This document shows positions 16,399 to 24,110 of a stretch of 64,000 bases of DNA, piece after piece. A model generated the notes under the pieces. It had not been told where the DNA came from, did no database searches, and saw only the letters and a program-made list of their open reading frames with translations. The DNA comes from Lewinellaceae bacterium. GTDB taxonomy: Bacteria; Bacteroidota; Bacteroidia; Chitinophagales; Saprospiraceae. Each line of letters starts with the position of its first letter. Position 1 is the stretch's first letter. The stretch lies in contig JACJXZ010000016.1 of the NCBI GenBank assembly GCA_020636375.1, positions 1-64,000 of the forward strand, in the 5' to 3' direction. The translations under genes and the position numbers were made by a program.

Positions 16399-17298
16399 AT
16401 GAAAACCTCAACCCTGATCTTCGCTCTTGCCCTGCTGTCCACCGCCGCTGCTGCCCAAACCCGCCTCAACTACGGCACCCTGCGCTGGTCGGACGACGGG
16501 CGGAAGCTCCTCTTTTCCTGTATCGAGGTGAACGCCAACTGGTCCAATTACTCGCCCTACAACTGGAAGTTGTATGTATACGACCTGAAGCGGAACGACC
16601 TCGAGCTGGTCGACCGGGCCGCCCAGTACGGCGCCTTCTCGCCCGACGGCGAAAAGGTGGTGTACAGCAAAAACAGCGGCTTCAGCTGGGACATCTTCAT
16701 CCTGGATCTGGCCAGCGGGTCCAAACGGAAGGTCACGGACACGCCCCAGGACGAAACGGCGCCCGACTGGTCGCCCGACGGCCGCATGATCGCTTTCACC
16801 ATGAAACTGAAAAAGGACGTGAGCAGCATCTACTCCATGGACACTCAGGGCGGAAACGTCCGCAACCTATCCCGAAACGGCGATTTCGAATGCCTCAACC
16901 CCGAGTTCTCTCCGGATGGGGAGCGGCTTGCCTACTACATGGATAGAGGCGACAAAAAGGACCAGGTCTATGTGATGGAAATCTACTCGGGCTTCGCCCG
17001 CAACGTCACGCGGGACAACAACCACAATATCTTCCCGGGCTGGTTCGACAACCAGTCCCTGATCTACACCCGCGACAAGGAGGAGGTGTGCATCAAAGAG
17101 ATCGACGGTTCGGCCCCTGTGCCCGTTGACGGCATCCAAAGCTACCTGGCCAAATATAATGCCCGGCAGAGCCAGATCGCTTACATTGCCCGGGAAGACC
17201 AATCCATCTACGTCCGGAAGCTGAAGGGCAGGCCCGGGCGGCTGAAGCTGGGCAAGGCCAGCCGGGTGGCCAGCCCGGAGGCGCTGCGGGGGGAGTGA
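16399..17298 (+). CDS. Secreted TolB-like PD40 beta-propeller protein
   Basis: Seen: 299 residues with signal peptide MKTSTLIFALALLSTAAAAQ. At least five PD40/WD40-like blades follow, with repeated SPDG motifs (YGAFSPDGEKVVYS, PDWSPDGRMIAFT, PEFSPDGERLAYY, NIFPGWFDNQSLIYT). Known: this fold usually mediates protein or peptidoglycan interaction in the periplasm, as in TolB; short solo propellers are common and uncharacterised in Bacteroidota. A -7 promoter lies upstream. No OmpA or protease domain is attached. Confidence 0.82.
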   Translation: MKTSTLIFALALLSTAAAAQTRLNYGTLRWSDDGRKLLFSCIEVNANWSNYSPYNWKLYVYDLKRNDLELVDRAAQYGAFSPDGEKVVYSKNSGFSWDIFILDLASGSKRKVTDTPQDETAPDWSPDGRMIAFTMKLKKDVSSIYSMDTQGGNVRNLSRNGDFECLNPEFSPDGERLAYYMDRGDKKDQVYVMEIYSGFARNVTRDNNHNIFPGWFDNQSLIYTRDKEEVCIKEIDGSAPVPVDGIQSYLAKYNARQSQIAYIAREDQSIYVRKLKGRPGRLKLGKASRVASPEALRGE

Positions 17299-17310
17299 GG
17301 GGGGGAATCG

Positions 17311-17450
17311 TGTATAAGTGTATTCGTGCATTAGTGCATTAGTGCATTCGTGCATTCGTGTATATGTACTGCCCGGATGGAGCCGGGGCAACCTGTAACT
17401 CTGCCATTTCCCTCACAAATGCACAAATGCACCAAAACACGAATGCACAA
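17311..17450. repeat. Word-repeat hairpin, GTGCATTCGTGTATAAG type
   Basis: Direct copies of GTGCATTAGTGCATT / GTGTATAAGTGTATT on the left (17311-17363) and reverse-complement copies (GCACAAATGCACC, CACGAATGCACA) on the right (17416-17450). Between two convergent genes; it could fold into a long stem and act as a bidirectional terminator. The same words occur at 31610-31690. Confidence 0.7.
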
Positions 17451-17458
17451 TTCCCCTT

Positions 17459-17962
17459 TCACTCCCCCAAAATATACCACTCAATCGCCTCCACATCCAG
17501 GTTGGCGCGGCGGCCGATCTCCTCGGGGGCGTAGTTGGTTGCCAGGTAGTCGAGGATGACGGGTTCGTTCCTGCCCAGTTGCCACAGGCCCTGGGTGCGT
17601 TGCATCCAGCGGATCATCTCCTGCCAGCCGTCGCGCGTGGCGCGGTTCTGGGCGATGAGCCTGCCGCTGTGGCAGCCGGTGCAGTTGGCCCGGACGGTCT
17701 CGAACCCTTCGGCCACGCGCAGGCCGGTGGCCAGGTGGATGCCGCCTTCGATGCGCTCATCGGCAGCAGGGCGGGGGCGGCGGGCGGGCGCTTCATTTTG
17801 AACAGCGGCTGCCGGTTGATCCGAAGGGAAGGGGCTGCCCGCCAGGGCGTAGTAGATTGCCCCCAATGCGAGGATCACGACAAACGAAGACAGGAAGACG
17901 ATGGCGCGGTAGAGGCTGCGCAGGAGCTTGTCGTAATCCTGGATGCCGTTCGGCTTTTCCAT
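17459..17962 (-). CDS. Membrane-anchored monohaem cytochrome c (sulfite dehydrogenase subunit-like)
   Basis: Seen: 167 residues. One transmembrane helix at ~19-41, a Pro/Ala-rich linker, then a c-type haem domain with C94-x2-C97-H98 (NCTGCHSG) and a Met-rich helix (EMIRWMQRTQGLW) offering the distal ligand. Known: in SorAB-type enzymes a small monohaem cytochrome accepts electrons from the molybdenum subunit. The molybdoprotein gene lies 344 bases upstream on the same strand, so the two probably work together outside the cytoplasmic membrane. The gap between them holds only repeat-like sequence. Confidence 0.82.
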   Translation of the reverse strand: MEKPNGIQDYDKLLRSLYRAIVFLSSFVVILALGAIYYALAGSPFPSDQPAAAVQNEAPARRPRPAADERIEGGIHLATGLRVAEGFETVRANCTGCHSGRLIAQNRATRDGWQEMIRWMQRTQGLWQLGRNEPVILDYLATNYAPEEIGRRANLDVEAIEWYILGE

Positions 17963-18240
17963 TGTGCTGCAAGTTTTTTATTGACGGAGGCTTTTGATGT
18001 ATGATATTTGATTTGCGATTTTTGATGTGCCAAACGGGGCTGCCACAGCAGTGCAGGTTTCCAGGGGCAGCAGGCAAATAAAATCTCTAAATCGCAAATC
18101 ATACCCCAAGCGGTCGGCACTGATTTGTTGGCCTGACCCGGCGCATCAAAAATCACACATCCAACATCGCAAATCCTGAATTTTAAGTATCTGGGTACAA
18201 ATAATGACACATAAAAACCGACTCTAAGCCCCTGTTAATC

Positions 18241-18277
18241 ACTCATTCACTCATTCACTCATTCACTCATTCACTCC
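18241..18277. repeat. Short tandem repeat, ACTCATTC word
   Basis: Four to five perfect copies of the 8-base word ACTCATTC between the molybdoprotein and cytochrome genes. Confidence 0.85.
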
Positions 18278-18305
18278 ATATACTTAGCCGGCTCAAAAGA
18301 GACGG

Positions 18306-19619
18306 TCACCCCCCCACCTTCACCGCAATCCGGTGGCAGGCATTATTCAGGTATCCCTTGGGATTCCAGCCCGGCAGCAGCATGGGCTGCAGGGTGCCGT
18401 TGGCGTCGGTGGCGCGGGCCCACACCTCGTAGTATCCCTTTTTGGGGAAGGCCGCTTCCGCCTGCCAGTGTTGCCAGGCGAAGCGGTTGGCGGGCCGTTC
18501 CAGGCGGCAGGGCTGCCAGGTCATGCCGAAGTCGATGGAGAAGTGCATGGCCGCCACCCCGGAATCGCCTGCCCAGGCGTGGCCGCGCAGGGGCAGGCGC
18601 TGGCCCTCGCGGATCATGGCGCCCGTTTTGGGGTAGGTGATGAGGGATTTGACCGGCATGGATTCGATGATGCACATGTCATCGTCGGCCACCTTGGCGC
18701 CGGGCGCCACCGGGTGGCAGGGCACGCGGTAGGACTGCCCGCCCATCTTTTCTCCGTCGTGGACCCGATTTCGGATAACGATCCGCTCCAGCCATTTGCC
18801 GGAGCAGCTGGCGGGCCAGCCGCCGACGACGAGCCGGAGGGGGAATCCGTTGAGCCAGGGCAGGGGCTGCCCGTTGAGGTTCCAGGCGAGCAGCGTCTCG
18901 GGTTCCATGGCCTTGGCGATGGGCACGCCCCGGGAGATGGGCGCCTTGCCGGGGTCGCCGCTGGCGTGGGTGTCTTTGCCGTAGTAGCCGATGTAGACGG
19001 CGTCATTCTTCAAGCCCACGTCCTGCAAGACATCCCGCAGGCGCACGCCCGTCCAGGCGGCACAGCCCACTGCGCCTACGGACCACTGGTTGCCCTTGGC
19101 CGGCGGGTTGAACTCCTTGCGGCCGTTGCCGCCGCACTCCAGGGCGATCTGGAGGGTGGCGTTTTCGAAGCGCTGTTTCAGTTCGGCCAGGGTATAGGTT
19201 TTCTTTTGCCGGGCCGATTCGCCCTCAATGGTGAGCGTCCAGTTGTCCGGGTCGATCTTGTCCATGTCGGGTGGGATGCCGTTGTTGCGCACGAAGAACA
19301 GCTCGGCGGGCGTCAGGGCCGGATCCAGCAGGTGGGCCGGCGTCTCGGCATTGACGGGGCGGTCGTTGAGCACGATCAGCTCCGGATGCTTGCCGGGCAG
19401 CTGAAAGGGAGTGTCGCTAAAGGCCAGCCCCGCCGGGATCAGGCCCTCCGGAAAGTGTTCGGCGAAGGCCAGGTCGGCGCCGAGGGCGAAGCTCATGGCC
19501 GCCAGGGCGCCCTTTTGCAGGAAACCCCGGCGGGAGATGGGGTGGGCGGCGCGGCCCCAGAGGAGGCGGTCGGCGGTTCGGGGGTTAATGGCAAATAGTT
19601 TATGAATACCGATTTTCAT
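18306..19619 (-). CDS. Sulfite oxidase-family molybdopterin dehydrogenase (SoxC/SorA-like)
   Basis: Seen: 437 residues. Tat signal: S29-R30-R31-G-F-L followed by a hydrophobic stretch ending at AFA. The Mo-pterin domain has the Cys ligand in ALECGGNGR (C162), GCAAWTGVRLRDVL, YYGKDTHASG and WLERIVI. The C-terminal part is the Mo-co dimerisation (Ig-like) domain (MHFSIDFGMTWQPC, WARATDANG). Known: the family oxidises sulfite to sulfate or acts as sulfane dehydrogenase SoxC. With a monohaem cytochrome next door, a periplasmic sulfite dehydrogenase is the likeliest role. No other sox genes are in the window, which argues against a full Sox system here. Confidence 0.88.
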   Translation of the reverse strand: MKIGIHKLFAINPRTADRLLWGRAAHPISRRGFLQKGALAAMSFALGADLAFAEHFPEGLIPAGLAFSDTPFQLPGKHPELIVLNDRPVNAETPAHLLDPALTPAELFFVRNNGIPPDMDKIDPDNWTLTIEGESARQKKTYTLAELKQRFENATLQIALECGGNGRKEFNPPAKGNQWSVGAVGCAAWTGVRLRDVLQDVGLKNDAVYIGYYGKDTHASGDPGKAPISRGVPIAKAMEPETLLAWNLNGQPLPWLNGFPLRLVVGGWPASCSGKWLERIVIRNRVHDGEKMGGQSYRVPCHPVAPGAKVADDDMCIIESMPVKSLITYPKTGAMIREGQRLPLRGHAWAGDSGVAAMHFSIDFGMTWQPCRLERPANRFAWQHWQAEAAFPKKGYYEVWARATDANGTLQPMLLPGWNPKGYLNNACHRIAVKVGG

Positions 19620-19685
19620 GTTGCGTGTTAAAGGGTGAGTGGGGGGGATTTGGGTGGAAATGAATTGTAAGCCGGAGGCATTGCC

Positions 19686-20042
19686 TCAGTACGTCGAACT
19701 TATTTTTTCCATTATATCCTTAATCTGCCCATTCAATTCATCCAGCTTATTCCCTTTAGCCTTCCACACTATTTCCAGGTTGATTTGGTAATAATCGTGC
19801 ACGAGGATATGCCGGAAAGCCATTATTTTTCTCCATTCGACCGCAGGGTTGGCCTTTCTGAGTTCATCGGTCAGGTGGTACGAAGCCTCTCCGATGATTT
19901 CGAAGTTCTTGATGATGGCAAACTGAGTGACTTCGTCTTTTGAAAAGTCCTGGTAGCTCATCCCCTGGGTGAACTTTTTGATCCTGTCTATGGCTTCAAT
20001 AATATGCTTTAGCCTTTCCCGGTCATCCGGCTTTGCGTTCAT
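19686..20042 (-). CDS. hepT: HepT-like toxin RNase (DUF86/HEPN)
   Basis: Seen: 118 residues, all helical, with the HEPN RNase motif R-x4-H-x-Y: R77-H-I-L-V-H82-D-Y84. Known: HepT is the toxin of the HEPN-MNT system; its RNase activity is blocked by the MntA nucleotidyltransferase, which AMPylates the conserved Tyr. The start overlaps the 3' end of the upstream antitoxin gene by 20 bases, so translation is coupled. Confidence 0.9.
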   Translation of the reverse strand: MNAKPDDRERLKHIIEAIDRIKKFTQGMSYQDFSKDEVTQFAIIKNFEIIGEASYHLTDELRKANPAVEWRKIMAFRHILVHDYYQINLEIVWKAKGNKLDELNGQIKDIMEKISSTY

Positions 20043-20637
20043 AGATCAGTACTTTTTCTTCTTCAATTCTTTTTTTAGCCGAAGGCAGTATATATCCTTC
20101 TTCCACCAGGTCCACCTGGCGGCCGGTAAGGTCTTCCAGCTCAATTTTCAGGCCTGCATAGTCAAACAGGTCTAAACTGTTGGGTTTTTTAAACCGGACC
20201 AGCAGGTCGACGTCGCTGTCGTAGCTCTCTTCGCTCCGGGCAAACGAGCCGAATAGCCAGGCTTTCTCCACCGGCAGGCTTTCAAAGTAATCCCGGAGGC
20301 GGCCGATGAGTTGCTTCCTTTCCACTTCATGGGCTGTCCCGCCTCTTTCCCTTTCCAGCCTTTTCCGGGCAACCTCTATGGATTCCAGGGCATAATCGGC
20401 CGGCTTTAGTTCATAGTATATTTTTTCGCTCAGGTATTTGATCTGCAATGCCCGGTATCCTGTTTCCAGCAATTCGGACAATGGCCTGATTATCCTTTGC
20501 GGCGCCGGCAGCTCATTGCGCTCAATCTTGCTCAGCGTTGACTGGTCCATATCTACTTTGGCTGAAACTTCCCTTAGAGCGAGCCCTCTCTCCGTTCGAA
20601 CCCTTCTGACCAGCTCTCCAAATGTTTCCGACCTCAT
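20023..20637 (-). CDS. mntA: MntA-like antitoxin fused to an XRE helix-turn-helix
   Basis: Seen: 204 residues from ATG 20637. An N-terminal XRE HTH at ~5-60 (LREVSAKVDMDQSTLSKIERNE) is followed by a helical linker and a minimal nucleotidyltransferase domain with G130-S131...S141-D142-V-D144 (GSFARSEESYDSDVDLLV). Known: MntA transfers AMP to HepT and neutralises it. Odd: most MntA proteins lack a DNA-binding domain; here repressor and antitoxin are one chain, so self-regulation is built in. The frame stays open upstream, but those codons run over a tandem AT-rich repeat that looks like an operator, so 20637 is preferred. Confidence 0.88.
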   Translation of the reverse strand: MRSETFGELVRRVRTERGLALREVSAKVDMDQSTLSKIERNELPAPQRIIRPLSELLETGYRALQIKYLSEKIYYELKPADYALESIEVARKRLERERGGTAHEVERKQLIGRLRDYFESLPVEKAWLFGSFARSEESYDSDVDLLVRFKKPNSLDLFDYAGLKIELEDLTGRQVDLVEEGYILPSAKKRIEEEKVLIYERKAG

Positions 20638-20665
20638 CTTGATTATTTTTTCTTGATTATTTTTT
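20638..20665 (-). promoter_or_regulatory. Putative operator: two perfect 14-bp tandem repeats
   Basis: CTTGATTATTTTTT occurs twice head to tail (20638-20651, 20652-20665), ending exactly at the start codon of the HTH-MntA gene. A natural binding site for the XRE domain and autoregulation. Inference from position and symmetry only. Confidence 0.5.
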
Positions 20666-21023
20666 CTAAAAATAACAGAAAAATTTTCCGGTGCCAACTT
20701 TTCAACTTTAAAATCTACCGGCATCCCTATACCCTACACCTCCCCCCCAACACATCTGCCAGTCGAAAACCCCCTGAACCAGGAGTATGCCCCCCAGCGC
20801 AAATACCGTCCACTCGTGAGAATAAAAAAGAAAATCGCCCAGGCAGAAAGCCCCGAAGGCCAGCTATAGCAGGCGGACGGCATGCCAGCGCTGCCGCCGC
20901 AGCCAGCCCGCCTTTTTCGGAATGGGGCCGGGAAAGGAGTCCGTTATTTTAACCATGATCTGTTTTTTATTATGTTTTGGGATGCTTACATTCGTTTTCT
21001 TAGCACGAAAATAGCGAAAAAAG

Positions 21024-21318
21024 GTAACTATTTAGGTGGGCCTGATGCCTTTGCCACGAAGACACCAAGACACCCAGTAGTTTCTCATGTAAGGTGCGCA
21101 CGCGGCGAGAGGATGCCACGAAAGCACTAAAACACCAAATCCGCACTAAATTTAGTGCGGATTTGGTGCCTTTGTGTTTTTGTGGCGATACGTGCATGCT
21201 CTACACGAGAAATTGCTGCAAGACACCAAGACCGCACCAAGCCGATAGCTATCGGCTTGTGCAATCTTAGTGTCTTGGTGTCTTCGTGGCTAAAAAGCGG
21301 AGGGCTGCCGATAGTTAC
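21024..21318. mobile_element. MITE family B, copy 2, 8-bp target duplication, interrupted by family A
   Basis: Inverted ends GTAACTATTTAGG... and ...GATAGTTAC, flanked by a perfect 8-bp direct repeat GAAAAAAG (21016-21023 and 21319-21326). A complete family A element with its own 9-bp duplication sits inside (21075-21218). Removing it and one duplication leaves about 142 bp, so B inserted first and A later. Confidence 0.87.
21075..21218. mobile_element. MITE family A, copy 2, nested in a family B element
   Basis: 144-bp element with ends CAGTAGTTTCTCATGTA and (complement of right end) CAGCAATTTCTCGTGTA, flanked by a perfect 9-bp repeat CAAGACACC (21066-21074 and 21219-21227). The interior contains a perfect AAATCCGCACTAAA/TTTAGTGCGGATTT stem. 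Confidence 0.88.
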
Positions 21319-21428
21319 GAAAAAAGCCCGCTCCAAAGGTGAGCAGGATCACAAACGCCCGGCTCACAGAATGGATATTGGCCCTCTACCGGCAAAACCT
21401 CTTGGTTTTGAAGCTAAAAAATCAAAAA

Positions 21429-22409
21429 ATGGCGACAACAGAGAAAACCACCCGCCCGAAGATCGTCGTGCTCGACGGCCACACCCTCAACCCTGGCGAC
21501 CTGAGCTGGAACAAGCTGAAGGCGCTGGGCCGAACCACTATTTTCGAATACTCCACGCCCGAAGAGATACCTGCCCGGGCCGGCGATGCGGATATCCTCC
21601 TGGTGAACAAGGCGGTGATCGACGCGGCCCAGCTGGTCCGCCTGCCCGCCCTGCGGTGCATTTGCGTGACCGCCACCGGCTACAACAACGTGGATGTGGA
21701 AAAGGCGGCAGAGCGGGGCATCCCCGTCTGCAACGCCGTAGGGTACGGCGCCGACTCGGTGGCCCAGCACGCCTTCGCCCTCCTGCTGGAACTGACGAAC
21801 AAGGTGCGGGCCCACCACGACACCGTGCTGGCCGGGCAGTGGGGCGGCAGCCGCGACTTCTGCTACACGCTGGGTTCCGTGCCAGAGCTGGCCGGCAAGG
21901 TGATGGGCATCTACGGCTTTGGCCGCATCGGGCAGCGGGTGGCCGACATCGCCCGGGCGTTCGGCATGGAGGTGCTGGCCACCCATACCCACCCGGAGCG
22001 GGACGCCCGCCCGGGGGTGTCCTTCGTGCCCCTGGAAGCGTTGTTTGAAAGAAGCGACGTCGTCTCCCTGCACGCCCCGCTGGCCGAAGAAAATGCCGGC
22101 ATTGTCAACGCCAACCTGCTGAGCCGCATGAAGCCCGCCGCCTACCTGATCAACACCGCCCGGGGCGGGCTGATCGACGAGGCCGCCCTGAAGCTGGCCC
22201 TGCAGCGCGGCCGGCTGGCCGGCGCCGCCCTCGACGTCCTCTCCGAGGAGCCGCCCCGCAGCGGCAGCCTGCTCTTCGACGCCCCCAACTGCCTCATTAC
22301 CCCCCACATGGCCTGGGCCACCCAGGAGGCCCGCCAGCGGCTGATGGACATCACGGTGGAGAACGTGAAGGCTTTCCTGCGGGGAGAGGCGAGGAATGTG
22401 GTGGGGTAG
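21429..22409 (+). CDS. D-2-hydroxyacid dehydrogenase (glycerate/phosphoglycerate dehydrogenase-like)
   Basis: Seen: 326 residues from ATG 21429 (MATTEKTTRPKIVVLDGH). The substrate domain has VTATGYNNVDVEKAAERGI and GYGADSVAQHAFALLLEL. The Rossmann NAD domain has GIYGFGRIGQRVADIARAF. Catalytic residues are seen as Arg in NTARGGLID, Glu in LDVLSEEPP and His in ITPHMAWAT. Known: enzymes of this family reduce 2-oxoacids (hydroxypyruvate, glyoxylate) with NAD(P)H. Closest in feel to glycerate dehydrogenase HprA. Upstream codons to 21339 overlap repeat DNA and are rejected. Confidence 0.92.
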   Translation: MATTEKTTRPKIVVLDGHTLNPGDLSWNKLKALGRTTIFEYSTPEEIPARAGDADILLVNKAVIDAAQLVRLPALRCICVTATGYNNVDVEKAAERGIPVCNAVGYGADSVAQHAFALLLELTNKVRAHHDTVLAGQWGGSRDFCYTLGSVPELAGKVMGIYGFGRIGQRVADIARAFGMEVLATHTHPERDARPGVSFVPLEALFERSDVVSLHAPLAEENAGIVNANLLSRMKPAAYLINTARGGLIDEAALKLALQRGRLAGAALDVLSEEPPRSGSLLFDAPNCLITPHMAWATQEARQRLMDITVENVKAFLRGEARNVVG

Positions 22410-22801
22410 GGGGGGGCATCAGATTAATAAGTTTGCCGGGGCGCGATGCTAAATTGTGCCCCCTCCGGTGTTGGGAGGATTTAGGCATTAGGTTTTGGGC
22501 GTTAGGTGCCTGTTGAGTGCCCGGTTAGGCCTGGGTTGCCCCTAAAACCTACAGCCTAAGATTTACCCGGCCGGCCGGACGGGCCTAAAACCGAGCAAGG
22601 GGTACAAAAAGGAATCGCGCCCGTTTGCCGTCTTTTGTGTTGCCTCCGAAATGCAGCAACACCGAAATGCCAGGCGATAGATACCTGCCGGCCTTGAGCA
22701 AATGCCACCTTCCTCCTCCTACAGGAAATAACCCGCCCCCCAAAGCCCCCGATCCTCCCACTTTCCTTATCTTTTGAGCTAGAAACTAAAAAACGGCTGA
22801 C
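22410..22801. other. Intergenic region with TTAGG-type word repeats, no gene seen
   Basis: Contains GGCATTAGGTTTTGGGCGTTAGG and its inverted form CCTAAAACCTACAGCCTAAG (22490-22562), a word hairpin of the type found at many gene ends here. Nothing else recognised. Confidence 0.5.
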
Positions 22802-22831
22802 TTGAAGAGTAAAGCAAACATATCAGACAAC

Positions 22832-23551
22832 ATGCTAACGGAAGTCCTGCCCGATGGCACGTCTTTTGAAATGATCCTTGTGGAGGGAGGCTCTTTTCAA
22901 ATGGGTAGTGAGGATGAGGATGCTTTTAGCAATGAAAAGCCAGTACATGGAGTTAGGCTGAATAGTTTTTACATAGGAAAGTTTCCTATAACGCAGGTTT
23001 TGTGGAAAGCAGTGATGAACGAGAACCCCTCCTTTTTCAACGGCTATAGCCGCCCGGTAGAACGCGTGTCCTGGGAGGATGCTCAGGCGTTCATCCAAAA
23101 GTTGAATGGGTTCACTGGGAGATCATACCGCCTGCCTACAGAAGCCGAATGGGAATATGCCGCTCGTGGCGGCCGGCAAAGCAAGGGTTATAAATATGCC
23201 GGCAGCAACAAACTCAGGGAAGTAGGCTGGCATTGGGAAAATGCTCATTTTGAAACGAAAGCGGTGGGATTGAAATACCCAAATGAGCTGGGGCTTTACG
23301 ATATGAGCGGAAATGTGCTGGAATGGTGCCAGGATTGGTACAGCGGAGATTATTACGAAGAGTGCGATAAGCGAGGTATTGTCGAAAATCCACGGGGGCC
23401 GGCTAAAGGCTTAGCCCGTGTTTTACGCGGCGGTGCCTGGTACGGCGATCCCAGGCTCTGCCGCTGTACATTCCGCTTCTACGGCGCTCCGCGGTTCCGC
23501 GCCGGCGACATCGGTTTTCGGTTGGTGTTGCCCTTGCAGTTCACCCTGTGA
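22832..23551 (+). CDS. Formylglycine-generating-enzyme (SUMF1/FGE-sulfatase) family protein
   Basis: Seen: 239 residues from ATG 22832 (TTG at 22802 possible). FGE fold hallmarks: LVEGGSFQMGS, PVERVSWEDAQAF, YRLPTEAEWEYAARGG, LYDMSGNVLEWCQDW, and the C-terminal block VLRGGAWYGDPRLCRCTF...IGFRLVL. Known: true FGE oxidises sulfatase Cys; most bacterial relatives are non-catalytic C-type-lectin-fold binders or EgtB-like, and many are targets of diversity-generating retroelements (DGRs) that mutate exactly this C-terminal block. Odd: positions usually Ser/Ala/Asn here are Y, G, D, L, C, T, F, with almost all codons ending in C or T. The stop codon lies inside an inverted repeat. No signal peptide. 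Confidence 0.85.
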   Translation: MLTEVLPDGTSFEMILVEGGSFQMGSEDEDAFSNEKPVHGVRLNSFYIGKFPITQVLWKAVMNENPSFFNGYSRPVERVSWEDAQAFIQKLNGFTGRSYRLPTEAEWEYAARGGRQSKGYKYAGSNKLREVGWHWENAHFETKAVGLKYPNELGLYDMSGNVLEWCQDWYSGDYYEECDKRGIVENPRGPAKGLARVLRGGAWYGDPRLCRCTFRFYGAPRFRAGDIGFRLVLPLQFTL

Positions 23552-23754
23552 AATAGCAAAGCTAATATTTCACAGGGTCAAGTTGGATAGCCATCCGGCC
23601 TGGCTTCGCTGACGCTTGTCCGGGTAAACCTTCCCCGTTCGCCCTGTGAAATAACCCTGGAATGAATGGCAATATTTCACAGGGTGAGCAAAAAGGAAGC
23701 GAAGTGAGCCCTGTGAAATAATAGGAGTCACAGCGGAACTTACATTTCACAGGG
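23543..23754. repeat. Cluster of three CCCTGTGAAATA hairpins
   Basis: Three consecutive inverted repeats built from the same 11-13 bp arm: 23543-23555/23566-23578, 23642-23653/23673-23684, 23709-23720/23744-23754. The first overlaps the stop codon of the FGE-like gene. A solitary arm (TATTTCACAGGG) recurs at 42737-42748. Confidence 0.85.
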
Positions 23755-24110
23755 CAACCCGAGGCAGCCTTCGCGGACCTGATTGAGTTTCATAAATTAA
23801 TCCAGGGAAATGTGGTTTTCCACCCCCTGCCCCCGCCAGCGGCTACGAGTTGTACATATCTTACTGTCAGCCCAACGGGCTGAAATAACCCAGCCCAGGG
23901 CATCGCCCTGGGCGACATCTCGGGCCGGCTAAATTTTAAAGTCCTAAAGTAGCACTAAATAGCGGGGAGTTGTTTTCCCGCCGGGGGCGTAATGCGGTTG
24001 ATGGTTCCCCTCGACAAGCTTGGGGGCTACCCGTCTGAGGTTGGGCTGGAACTCCGTTTTGGAGGCACTACTTAGCCCTTTTTACATTCGCGGGCCGGCC
24101 CCCCGCCCCC
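23755..24110. other. Intergenic region with hairpin and a lone IS-end-like sequence
   Basis: No gene seen. Perfect hairpin GCCCAGGGC-ATC-GCCCTGGGC near 23892-23912. At 24026-24047 the sequence GGCTACCCGTCTGAGGTTGG closely matches the inverted end of the IS at 7379-9072, a possible remnant of a lost copy. Confidence 0.5.

Noticed and set aside
18333..19598. 421-codon rightward frame opposite the molybdoenzyme
   Set aside because: Antisense shadow of a gene with Tat signal and Mo-ligand Cys.
22410..24110. Template repeat or reverse transcriptase next to the FGE-like gene
   Set aside because: Read both flanks; no A-rich near-copy of the C-terminal block and no RT motif (YxDD) frame was found within the window.
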